Assembly (NCBI GenBank): GCA_037178675.1
Contig: JAYMGJ010000629.1
Coordinates: 1-19,141, forward strand
Source: Scleroderma bovista
Taxonomy: Eukaryota > Basidiomycota > Agaricomycetes > Boletales > Sclerodermataceae
Length of the DNA stretch: 19,141 nucleotides
Reading direction: 5' to 3'
A program made the position numbers and the translations under genes. This document shows, piece after piece, positions 1 through 10,600 of this stretch (position 1 is its first letter; each line of letters starts with the position of its first letter). The notes under the pieces were generated by a model. It was not told where the DNA came from. It ran no database searches and saw only the letters and a program-made list of their open reading frames with translations.

Positions 1-1183
1 AGGTAGAGGTGATAGCCGCTACACATAACATTACAGATGAGAAGGTCAGGAAACTCCTGGGCAGGTACAAATATTATCGGAATCCACGCAGCACGCAACT
101 GGCCAATGCCATCATTCATGACAAGGCGCATGAGGTTAACGAAGGTAATTTTTACCGCTCTCTTGTAGGCCTATACTCACATATGGCAGGTCGTGCTTGT
201 GGGGAAAAGCTCTCCCTTCAGCAGATTCGAGAGTTAGCAAGTGATGACCTAAAGTACCAGGACATGACTCAAGATGAGAAAGATGAGTTACTGCATGCCC
301 TCACTGAATATCGTACCCTCAAAAACACGAGTGTTCGCGCTACGAACGCAGCAGCGTCACGCGATGTCCAGTCAACATTGGAATATGTTTTTAAAGTAGT
401 GAGTCTATCATACGTCTGCTTTAATGACTTTCAACCAATGTCTAATAGCTCGATGGACTTGCCCTTCGGACTGGAGTATACGTGTGTCTCTTCGCAACTC
501 GTGGGCATGTTTACGACTCGTCCCAGCCTTTCTGGTATGGAACAGACAATGTGATGGACTTTTGGGAAGATGTGATGGATCTTGAAGCCAATGAGATTGT
601 TCGCAAACTGGAACAGTGGGCATGCATGCATGGGAGGAGTAAGTTGAATCTATTCTACAGTGGCCACTGCTTCTGCAGACATCAAGGAGCACAACTCTGT
701 GGAAGGCATGCAACAGATGTGTGCCCGTATTCTGAATTCTGGCCTTCGTATGTATCACTTCACAGTATCTAACAGTGTCTGATGCCCACATACAGGTGTT
801 GTTGCTAAGAAGAAAATTCGTATCAACTTCACAAACTTTGAGGCGGCCATCAAGGAGAAGCATGGCATTGATCTCCTTGGGTGGCCAGAGGGTGTTCCCT
901 TCCAGTCTCCTCGTGCCATCACAAATGTTGAAAACCTCAGGCCCTGCGTGATGCGTTGAAAGAGGGTACATGCCACTGGGCATACATGACTAGGCAGCAA
1001 TGTGTTCAGTTTCAAGAGCAACTTGTGGAGTGGCGAACTGCTGGGGAGGTGGTCGGAAAGCCTCGCAAGAAGTGCTCAGACGTGGGCAGGAAACGACGCC
1101 ATACAGAATCAGCCAAGGGGAAACCTTCGAAAAGTGCTACATTCATTGATTCATCTGACGAGGAAAGTGAAGAAGATGACTGA
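1..1183 (+). CDS. Agaricomycete repeat-family protein of unknown function, 5'-partial, one frameshift
   Basis: Function unknown. I recognise the family from Agaricomycete genomes, where it is multicopy; its central motif here is TRGHVYDSSQPFWYGTDN followed by the stretch around EQWACMHG. The model has four exons: up to 398, 449-638, 661-747 and 796-1183. Introns are 399-448 (GTGAGT...AATAG), 639-660 (only 22 nt, so uncertain) and 748-795 (GTATGT...TACAG). Frame is kept across all three. The last exon breaks near 940-942: the frame reading VENLR must move by one base to reach LRDALKEG and then runs to TGA at 1181. A single missing base explains this. The C-terminus is basic (KPRKKCSDVGRKRR, a possible nuclear signal) and ends in an acidic tail. 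The open frame continues to the left window edge, so the true start lies outside. It may be a decaying copy, or intact with a sequencing error. Confidence 0.7.
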
Positions 1184-1384
1184 TTGTTTCGTGAGTTTTT
1201 ATTTACCTTACTTCAACGCTCTATCACGCATTGTTTGCCACAGGCTTTTCCAGTCGCATCAGTTCGGAGGGGTGGGTATCATCGGTTCAAGTTGAATACT
1301 ATAGTTACACACCATTATGTCAATTGATTGTCCATTTCTTATCCTCATGTGTGATTCTATGTAGTACATTAAACCAACGAGTCA

Positions 1385-1870
1385 GCACTGAAGTCCGATG
1401 CCTGCGAGGGCGCTGCTGGGTGTCCAGAATCACTGGCAGAAATTGCCGAACATTGCCATGTGCAGGCGAGAATAGTGTGATTTCTGTATTGAATTTAAGA
1501 GAAAATACAGAGTCTGGTCCTACAAAATGCTTGCTAGATAAAACTACTACCTGAGAGTGAAAGCCCGATGTTGAGATGCCGTGTATTTGTCGAGATTCGT
1601 GTTCTCGCTGTCGTCGACAGTGATGGACGAGTGATCAGCGGAGATCGCCGAAAATCGCCACATGCGCGGCATCTGTGCCTATACCAAATCTAAAAGAAAA
1701 AGTCATACTTTGTGCTACAGAACACTTGCTGGATACAGGTACTACACAAGCATGAAAGTCCGACGTAAATATGTTGCGTGGTTGTTGAGATACGCGAGCT
1801 CACTATCAGCGACGGCGACGAGAGGCGTCAGAGATGACGCGCGGGCGTTGCCGAACAACTAGATGTGCAT
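1385..1870. repeat. Three degenerate ~170-200-bp tandem copies
   Basis: Three diverged copies begin near 1390, 1558 and 1753. Each starts with a form of GAARYCCGAYG and ends in a CGCCGA/TTGCCGA-type segment followed by CATG or CATGTGC. The stretch before copy 2 (about 1518-1557) also aligns with the stretch before copy 3 (about 1715-1752), both containing a CTTGCTRGATA core. All copies are strongly diverged and non-coding. Confidence 0.45.
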
Positions 1871-2854
1871 GGGAAGCATTCCCCAGCGGGCGGGAGAGAG
1901 CGATGACAAATCCCTGCCGTGCTGGGGCTCTGACACATGGGAAATTTCAATGTTTTGATGTCAACAAAATTTAATTCCGAACACAAATGTAGAATATTAT
2001 CTTCCAATATTGTATAATCTAGTTTGCAGAATTTCATATTTGGAGGTACCATCAGAATGTCCATCAATATATATACTTCTGTGAACAATTAAGTCTTGCT
2101 CAAAATAGATAAGTGAATTATATGTTTTGTGGGCATCAAAATCCTTGCTAGTAGATTATATTCTGTAGGAGATTTAAAGACCAACAAAAGAATATATTTT
2201 GACGGCCGCAGCAGAACATTATATCTGATAGATTATTTCGACGGACATCAAAATATAATTTTTGGGCGACCTCAAAATCAACACAGCAAATAATATATTT
2301 TACCCTTGGAAAAAGTAATCGCCCACTGAGTGCCCACCCAGCGCCCACCGGTAGACCGCTCAGCCCCCGCTTACTGCCTGCTCATTCGGCGGATCAATTG
2401 CAGAGTTCATATATCTGTATTTATCTGTATCACTACAAGTACAAGTGTAACAATGGTACATATTTGGTACATATTATCTTACAACTGTCACAGGCAACTC
2501 AGTTACAGGGGAAAACAATCACACAAATGGCCACTCATTCTTATTTATTACAGTTTATTACAGGAGAACACATGGGTCAACTACAGCCCCAATGATAAAA
2601 CAACATCCCATGTTTTGATAATAGCAGCCACGATTGGCACAGAAAGTAGAATGAATGTAGTACGGAAGAGGGAATTGAACGGGAGAAGTTGGATTATGAT
2701 GTCAGTTACAGCTGCAAGGACAAGTACGACAAATGCTCCGACACTAAATATGACGAGTTGCTATGAAATATTGATCAACTTGGTGGTATCGTGTTGATGC
2801 AAGTACCTACTTCGGTGAAAGACAATGGAGTCCGAGATGCATCTTGTACCTGAT

Positions 2855-3060
2855 GCTGTTCTTCATGTCGGCGGGAAGTAAGCTGTGATATCATTAGATT
2901 TATGTTTCGTATTGAAAACCACGAAGGACTTGCCTTGGTTCTTCGCTGTTCTTTGTATCGGCGAGAGGTAAGCTACAATATCATCAGACTTGTCATCATT
3001 AGGACCACAAAGGACTTGCACTTGCCTTTGTGCTTCGCTGCATTGCTCGTGTTGGACGTC
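2855..3060. repeat. Degenerate ~85-90-bp tandem repeat
   Basis: The segment at 2855 (GCTGTTCTTCATGTCGGCG, then AAGCTGTGATATCAT) recurs at 2945 (GCTGTTCTTTGTATCGGCG, then AAGCTACAATATCATC). The linker CCACGAAGGACTTGCC recurs as CCACAAAGGACTTGCAC, and a third partial copy starts with CTTCGCTGCATTGCTCG near 3033. Non-coding. Confidence 0.55.
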
Positions 3061-3164
3061 CTCTCAAAGATGCAATTTAAGTCTTGATGGCACGGATTCA
3101 AGAGCCTTATAACATAACCTACCGCTGTGCAGCTGTATTGTTGATTTAAATGTGGTATTCATTC

Positions 3165-3690
3165 GGTGATGGACAATAAGTGGATGCCCCTTCCAGAGTC
3201 AAATCCTGGGGGTGGGTTTCCGCCGACAATAACAATAATTGATGTAATGGACTTACCATTGAACACAGGAATCACCTACGAGAAGCAGATGACTGCTTCC
3301 CCAATGTCAAATGTGGGTTGTTACCACGGACAATAAAAGCGTGGTAGACCCGACAAATCAGCAGACAACCTGGAACGGCGCAATTAATTGATAACTCACC
3401 GTCAAGTAGACCCAAGTAGACCCAACAATTAGCAGACAACCTGAATGGGCAATTAATTAAAACTCGATCTTTGTTTGCCTATTGTTTGTATGGCCGAAAT
3501 ATACGTGGTTCGGATTTATGCAGTCAACGAAACCTAGTTATTCGGTTTAGCAACATCGCCGGACAATAAGCGACGACCACTTCCCCAACACGTTGGATTA
3601 ATTGATACTGTAATTAATACGGTGAAGAGTAATTGTCACCTAGCACAATATCGACAGACTGTCGTCACAGCGCCAATTAATTAGCTACCA
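3165..3690. repeat. GGACAATAA / CAATTAATT repeat cluster
   Basis: GGACAATAA occurs near 3172, 3339 and 3566. Two of these are followed by similar text (AAGTGGATGCCCCTTCC and AAGCGACGACCACTTCC). Within the cluster a ~72-bp unit is tandemly doubled at about 3342-3414 and 3415-3486, sharing GTAGACCC, AGCAGACAACCTG and CAATTAATT. CAATTAATT appears again near 3675. A short GTAGACCCAA duplication lies at about 3405-3425. Confidence 0.55.
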
Positions 3691-3820
3691 TTCGAAGATG
3701 AGCTGCGATGGACACTTACGATAAATGCCATGCAATAGGAACAAAACATCTTGAGACACAATAAGGTAACCAAGAGCATATTGGTAGTCTGTACATTGCA
3801 TTGTCCGAGATTCTAACCAA

Positions 3821-6359
3821 CTACTCTGTCGCATAGACCGTCATCCAGCGGAATGGTACATCTGAGGACATTCCTTTGTTCTGAGCTAACCAATTCTGAT
3901 CATAGAATGGACAGGGTAGGCCTTTGACAGCTTTCCGATCTGATTTTGAGAAGTTGTCATTTCTGATGCGTTTCGCAGCCTTTGCACCTCTGGGGGAAAA
4001 AATATCAGAGTCTCGCAGCCTCTGCTGGTCAATGATATTCAGTTCTTTAATGATATCCCTCCTCCAAGGCAGGATGTGGGTGCAAAAAATGGGCTCTGTA
4101 TCCTCACCTTCACTGTCCTCAGAACTCATACCATCACTGCCGAGTGTTGTGATGACATTGTTGAGGAACCGCCAGGCAACAATGTCGTCATCGCCCTTTG
4201 CCTCCTTTACAGCCAACATAGTCTCCGTTATTTCCTTGTGACGGTGGTACTTCTACTCCAGATCAGCGTGCAGATTTGCAGATTGAGGAGTATGAAAATT
4301 GCTTACCGTTCGCCGCCGCATGTCTCTCCTAGCTTTCATTAAAACTTTATCCCTCTCATCTGCTAACCTAGCAGCAACATCTGCGCTTGTTTCAACAGAA
4401 AGATCATCAAGAACGTGAGACTTCGCCCTATTAACATGCGTCTTGATCCGATTAAATTTCTCCGTGATTTTATCAATCCAGTATTCATCTGATCTAGGTT
4501 CAACAGTCCACCTCTGTCGCATATCTGCGAGCAGACGAATCAGCTGAGATATGACTGCTTGGTTCCAAGGAGACGAAACAGGGTGATTAAAATCCCATCG
4601 CAACCGTGATGGATCGGGGCCTGGGCCAGTTTCTTCAGCGAACGCCTTTGCTTCCTGGGTGGACACGCCGTTACACTGTAGGAAGTCCTCATCTTGATTA
4701 ACCATGAAGGCCGCCTTGAACACATCTCTAACATATGCCTGAATAGGCCGGAGGTTGGTTGTGGACAGTCATAGGGTATGATGATACTTACAAGGTTCTG
4801 TTTTCGCTGAGCATTTGTCTCTACTTCTTGGCGCAAACCCTGCACTTTCCTTCGGCCTCTCTTGGGGGTCGAAGTCGGTTGAGAGCCAGTATTCATACGT
4901 TGGTGGAGTTCCTCCACTATCCTTTGCAAGTCTTCATCGCTGAGGGTAAGTGGCGCTGCAGCTGATGGAACCCGAGCTGTTGTCGGTGCTGAGGTCGACT
5001 GCTCTGAACCCGATTGTGATGGTAGCACTTGAACTGTCGACGCTGGGGCCGACTGCCCCGACTGCGCTGGAGCTGGTGTTTCAGACAGATCCTGCTCCTG
5101 TATGCAGTGAACAACGAATGAGTAACAAGAAATAAATCGAAAAAACTCTTACATCTAGATAATGGCAGATTAGCTGTCCGCTTCCTAATGTTGACCTAGG
5201 GCGGGCCGTACGCTTTGATACAACAGGTGAGGGCGTCGGCGTGTGGCTTTGGAGCTGTAGATATCATACATCAGTGTTAGTTTGCGATAGCGGGGCCAAC
5301 ATTACCTCCTGTACTTTACAGAGTGCCGTTTCATAATTGTGATTCAATGCCAGTATCTCCGATTCCCTGTCGACCTGAAGAACGAGTTGGCAAGCCAGTG
5401 AAGATGGCACAACAACACACCTCCAGTCGTCGAATCTCTGTTTTTGCTTCCAGTACACCTCTTTGGAGTGTTTCAAGAGCCTCTGTTTGTTGCGCAATGG
5501 TGGCGTCCTTCGATCCAATCTGGGCTAATGCCGAACTCTGTGTAGCAGTCTGTTGTTTCACCTCTTCTAGGTCGTTCCTTAGCTGCGAAAGAAGCTGAGC
5601 CTGCCCAGCGATGATAACGTCCTTGTTCTTCACATGGGCTTCCAACGCCTACATTTCTGAGAGAGTGGAGTGGACCTAATATGAAGCACGTACACTTAAA
5701 TTGGCGTCTTTCTGACGAAATTTACCTTCCAGTATCTACATTCGGTCAGCAGCACAGTATTTGGCTAAGAAGCATAACGCACATTGAAATCGGCGTCTTT
5801 GTGATAAAGCCTACTCCTGATATCATACACCTGTGCACGCAGGGTGCTGGAATGGTCAACCTCTCTTAAGAGAACCTTGGGCGGGTGCTGAGAAAGTAAA
5901 TCAATAAATTAACGACAAGACAAGACAGGACTATACACACCGATGCGGCATCCTCAGGAGCTGAGCGGATTAAAGACCGGTTGTAGACAACCATGGCACC
6001 TTGACCACCTGTCAAGGCATAAAATGAACGGAGTATTTCCCCAGTGGTAATCCACACCAGGAGTCTGTTCGAAGGTCTGTTCGGAGGAGCCAGAGGAAGG
6101 GAGAATACGGAATGATCCTGGAACATTCTCGGCTGGAAGTGTCGAAGCAGTATCATCGGTATCCATCGATGCAGCATCGGTGTCCAGCACCAGTGTTGTG
6201 CAGGCTGAGAGTACCATAAGATTGGATCTCCGGATGGGCGTACGTGTTCTCACCACTGAGCTTATCCGTTGTGGATGTACCTTTTTCAAGGGAATCTAAC
6301 GCATAGGATTCATCTTCCATGTCTGGGGGATTTCTGAACAACGACTTGAAGAACGCCAT
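3821..6359 (-). CDS. Coiled-coil repeat-family protein with C-terminal MSSEDS...FSPRGA region, intact, 11 exons
   Basis: Function unknown. Exons (coding order): 6359-6254, 6204-6191, 6132-5941, 5887-5783, 5735-5694, 5648-5421, 5374-5306, 5254-5153, 5097-4792, 4738-4307, 4252-3821. They sum to 2028 nt, giving 675 aa without internal stops. The 58-nt intron 6190-6133 (GTGCTG...TTCCAG) is the weakest call; a one-base indel there would also restore frame. The middle third, from LREVDHSSTL to LALNHNYETALCKVQE, is rich in Leu, Gln, Glu and Lys and should form a coiled coil. A Ser/Thr/Pro/Gln linker follows, then the conserved C-terminal block with GMSSEDSEGEDTEP, LPWRRDI, DIFSPRGAKAAKRIR and KGLPCPFYD, which I know from multicopy Agaricomycete proteins of unknown role. 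The start ATG at 6359 opens MAFFKSLFRNPPDMEDE. The gene lies head-to-head with the Spt5-like gene, with 1.26 kb between starts. Confidence 0.72.
5676..5800 (-). repeat. Duplicated mini-exon/donor unit (89-bp offset)
   Basis: Two direct copies on the minus strand, 5800-5765 and 5711-5676, share AAAGACGCC, then a short exon end, then the intron start (GTGCGTTATGCTTCTTAG and GTACGTGCTTCATATTAG). The similarity spans the exon end and the splice donor, so an exon-plus-intron segment was copied. The exon 5735-5694 is only 42 nt (14 codons) and keeps frame. Confidence 0.6.
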
Positions 6360-7617
6360 GACTTGCAGCGGAGGGTGTCTAGGGTGTCTAAATAGACAGG
6401 TAGTACTTGCCGTGAGAATAAGGCAACATAAAAAAACTGCAAGCAAGGTGCTACCGCTAATTAAATGTGATAATTGAGAAGATCGAGGGACCTGGAGACA
6501 TTTAAGTTTACGGGACCAATGATAGGTTGCCATACCGACTCACAATAGCACCGAAGCACCGATAACACAAAAGTATGGTGATGAAATTAAAAGCGTTAAA
6601 TAGTACTTCTCGGGATCATGGTACGTTCGTTCACCATGCCTTCCTGCAAGTCTCATCCAGTCCCCGCGTTCTATGATACGCCCGAGCCACCACAACCATT
6701 GCCCATGTTATCTTCGCAAATGGAGATGTGTTACCAACCTAAGAAACGAAGGGTTAGAACTTCCCCTCCCCGTCAGAGTAGTTAATATAGAACACACAAT
6801 ACAAATATTTTGCATTGGGCAGTGAGAACCTAAACTTAAAAACGTTGAGGCCTTGTACAGCAACAGGACGCTGATCAGCACCCACCGAACTACTACAGCA
6901 ACGGGACTACTATATCTTATATTCATTATAACCTCACTACATTCATGTCATTTCATACTTATTGGGGATTCTACTACCATTGCGACTATTTTACGACTAC
7001 CAGACTACCATTATGATTATGTCTACTGGTATGGGTGAGGGGATGGTAAAGGAAGTGGAAAGGAAATACGTGTGAAAATAGCGGCCTTATAAACTGAACG
7101 GCATTGAACCAGCACATGACTGTCGGGAGTTGAAACTTCCACCGCTCAGTGACGGCCTTCATTGTCGGGCTTTGAAACACCATCCAGTTTAAGACGAGTC
7201 GCAGTAGTAATTCCTTCTTTCTTTTCTTCCCCCATGTTCTTCGCTATATGTATCGCATCGTTTTTCCTCCCCCCCGATCCACTAGTTAATAGCGTTAGAA
7301 TACTGTCAGTACTGTCAATAGACTAATTAGATTAGCATGTAGTATAACAAAAGAATGTGCCACTGCCGTCGCTTGTACATTGGTTACGAAGAAACAGACG
7401 GCCTGACAGACAAAGGCAGAACTGTTTGACCAGGCTGTGTTAGGTATGGATTTGTCGGCTGCTTAGTTGCGTTAATTCTAATGACTACAATGGTGTACAG
7501 CCCCGTCCCTTGTTTGCCAAACATTGCCGTCCGACATCTTGAAGTGTGGACTCATTTGTTGTACTGCGTCTCATCCCCCGACCCACCCCACTTTGCTTTG
7601 CCTCGAAGAAAGAATTC
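6360..7617. promoter_or_regulatory. Divergent intergenic region between coiled-coil and Spt5-like genes
   Basis: No supported gene lies in this 1258-bp gap between two ATGs reading outward, so it should hold both promoters. It contains a pyrimidine-rich tract at about 7207-7277, typical of fungal promoters. A doubled motif, TGTCGGGAGTTGAAAC at 7121 and TGTCGGGCTTTGAAAC at 7163, lies 42 bp apart. ACTAC/ACTACC words recur at about 6888-7025. No clear TATA box sits at a convincing distance from either start. The open frame on the minus strand reaches upstream of 6359, so some of 6360-6533 could be 5' exon or leader. Confidence 0.4.
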
Positions 7618-10600
7618 ATGGAGAAGCTGGCAGAGAAGGAGTCATCAAGCACGAAGCATCAAGTGACGAATGTTGAGGACTACGAGGACGAACTAGTACG
7701 GAAGTCGAAGCGCTCCCGGACGGATGTTGGGACACCCGCCTACGAGAATGAAGGAATGCCGAGCGCGACATCAGGTATGTATCTCATCAATTTTAAGATA
7801 TTGTCGTCTCATCCACCGAACTTAGCCCGTTCGTTACTCAGGGATCCATCCGCCTGGCGTCTGATAATGGACTGGGCCGAAGATAAAATTGGATACCCCG
7901 ATTTTGACACAAGAGTTAGGGGACTCGGGTCACCATACATCCATGACGAGTGGCGACCACTTATCAGCGCGATATTCGCATCATCTGATCCTTCCAATGA
8001 AGACCCGTGCCCCCCCTCTGCTCTTGTCGAAGAAGCTATGCAGACTCATAGTGTCAGCTTTGACGAGAATGAAGGACTGCCAAGCATGACATCAGGTATG
8101 TATCCCACCAATTCTGTGGATATTGCCTCTCATTCACCGAACTTAGCCAGCTCGTTACTCAAGGACCCGTCCGCCTGGCGTCTGATAATGGACTGGGCCA
8201 AAGATAAAATCGGGTACCCTGATTTTGACACCAAAATCAGGGAACTCGGGTCACTGTACATCCATGGCGAGTGGAAACCACTCATCGACACGATATTCGC
8301 ATCATCCGACCCTTCCAATGAAGACTCCCGACCACCCCCCGCTCTTGTCGAAGAAGCCATGCGGACTCACGGTGTCCGCTTTGCTATTTCTGCAGTTCTA
8401 CCTAGTGTCTCAGCCAGCCAGCCCAACCCCTCCCAGAGTGTTGTGCGACCTTCTTCTGGCAGGGCTCGTCAGCAACCGAAGCGTCGAAAGGTGAACGTAC
8501 GAAGGTTTCTCGACTTAGCTGCTGAGGACGAGGATGAGGACGAGGATAACGGCGAAGCCCGAGGGAGTGTAAGACGCCCCATCGATCAAGGGCCCTCTGG
8601 AAAAGAGACCTTCGACCGGGCTGTCGATAGTATGATTGAGCGATATAGTTGGAAGTCGCAACCCCAAGATGTTCAAACCCGAAAATCGCCGGAGATCCCG
8701 GAAGGCGTTCCTATCCCCCTGCCGAACAAATTGTTCATTGTAGACCTCTTTTCAGGTGCGTTTACATCATGGTGATTCAATCAATTCAATTTCTCATTTA
8801 TTCTTTCACAGCGAGTGCACAAAACTGCGTGCACAAATTCATGAAATCAAAGGGAGTTGACGTGACATCCTTGCCCTGGTTACCTCGTCGACTTTACGTG
8901 GCAGGCTCTAGCCCAGCGGAGGTTCGGGAACATTTACCACCGTCCCATCGTACTGCAGCACGGGAAATCATTCTCCTGCCGCCTGCGGAAGGTGCCTCAC
9001 TCTCTACCTTCAAAACCCAGCAGATATTGCCAGTCCGAATCTGGGTTCGCATCAAGCACGGTTTGTACAAGGGTGACATCGGTTTCGTGGAGCAATCTGA
9101 TGCCACCAATGCCATATTGGTTGTCGCTCCTCGTAAGCGTCCCTACAATTTACCCCAGCAATCCGGTGAGAAGTCCCTCTTCTGTAATGAGATGGCCATA
9201 CTTGCGGGCCTCGCCCTTGAGCCAATCATGTCTCCCGCTGGAGTAGACATTGGTTTTACGTGTGGTGGCCATGATTTTATTTATGGACTGCTTCGCCTAA
9301 CTGTACCGACTCACTCTGTCACCGTGGTCGAACTTCCCCATCCCGACGAAATTGCCTTTCACATGATCGCGGACTTCGAACGGCCATTTGTTGAACAAAC
9401 TGTGCATTTATTCTCTGCTCAGTTTTGGCAAGAACTCGATCCAGTGGAAATCCGCAGAGGAGACCTCCATAGCAGCCAGGGTAATCTTGTCAACGTTGAA
9501 TGGCACAAGCGAACTGCAAGTGTATCGCTCCACATCGTTAATATATGGGGGCAGGATGTCAATAAGGAGGTCGTCGTCCACTGTTCCATAGAGGAGCTGC
9601 GTAGGACATTTACCACAGGCCAGGCAGTACGGGTTATAGCGGGTCCCTACCGTGGCTATACTGGCCATGTAATAGCAGCATATGGTGGTACCGTTAGCCT
9701 CCAGTACGACGGACAGTCACCTAATGTTAGTGTGTACATTCTTCATTTCTCTCATACTGTGCTAACAGCCAAGTATAGCTTGAGGTTTCCGACTTACTGT
9801 TGGAATCACATGTGCCGGACCATGTCCGATCTCTCAGTACGAAACACCCAGGGGTCGACATTCCTCTTCCCGAGCCAACATGCACAATCCTCCCTGGAGA
9901 CACTGCCGAAGTTTGCGCTGGAGCATACAAGGGAACTGAAGCCCCGATAGAGTGGGTGAGCCTCGACGGTACTGCTTGGATTTACGTGAAGGAGAAACTA
10001 GACCCCTCCAGCGCACTGGCTGGCATCGGAAGCTCCCAAGAACGGCGCACTGATCAGCAAGATGACCTCATCATGGTGCCCATGCAACTCCACGAAATTC
10101 GAGTACACCCAGCCGCACGTACGCTGAGCTTTTCGAAGGAAAGAGGTTATGATGTCTGCGTAGGTGACCGTGTTGAAATAGCTAGGGGTAAATGGTTTCG
10201 GAGCAAGGGCCTGGTGCATGCAGTCGATTTTGACAAGGCATCCCTTGATCTTGTATGTGACACGGATGGCCAAACGGTGAGCGACCTTTACAGTATATTT
10301 GCAAATCTAATAATATATCTAGATCAATGTTCCAATCACCTTTTGCCGCAAGATGGCAGAGCGTTCTGATCTGCAGCTATCGCGATGGGTTGGCCGTGAT
10401 GTCTGGGTGATACGTGGTGAGAAAAAAGGCTATCAGGCCACGTTGAGGTCGCTCGGAAGAGAACTTAGCTGGGTCGCCCTACAAGGCCACCAGCTCATCC
10501 AGTTAAAAAATGATCAAATCGCTACACCGTAAGATTCTTCACTCGTTACTTTACCTTCTTTTAATCTTGTTAAAGGACCGGTTTACTACTGAACGGAGCA

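Larger units (their letters stand above)
1184..3820. other. Gene-free, repeat-rich intergenic region
   Basis: About 2.6 kb with no coding region I can support. Open frames are short, have ordinary random composition and lack splice-linked continuation. The stretch holds three groups of degenerate tandem repeats (listed separately) and an AT-rich block around 1950-2310 with recurring TCAAAAT and AATATATTTT words. It may be decayed transposon or satellite DNA. Confidence 0.6.

Noticed and set aside
408..1021. Minus-strand open frames over gene 1
   Set aside because: Antisense shadows; the plus-strand splice model gives recognisable family sequence.
2330..2797. 155-codon open frame on the plus strand
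   Set aside because: Starts inside repeat-like text, low-complexity and AT-biased, no recognisable family or intron continuation.
7546..7617. Start of the Spt5-like protein at the upstream GTG
   Set aside because: GTG is not a normal start in fungal nuclear genes; the first in-frame ATG is at 7618.
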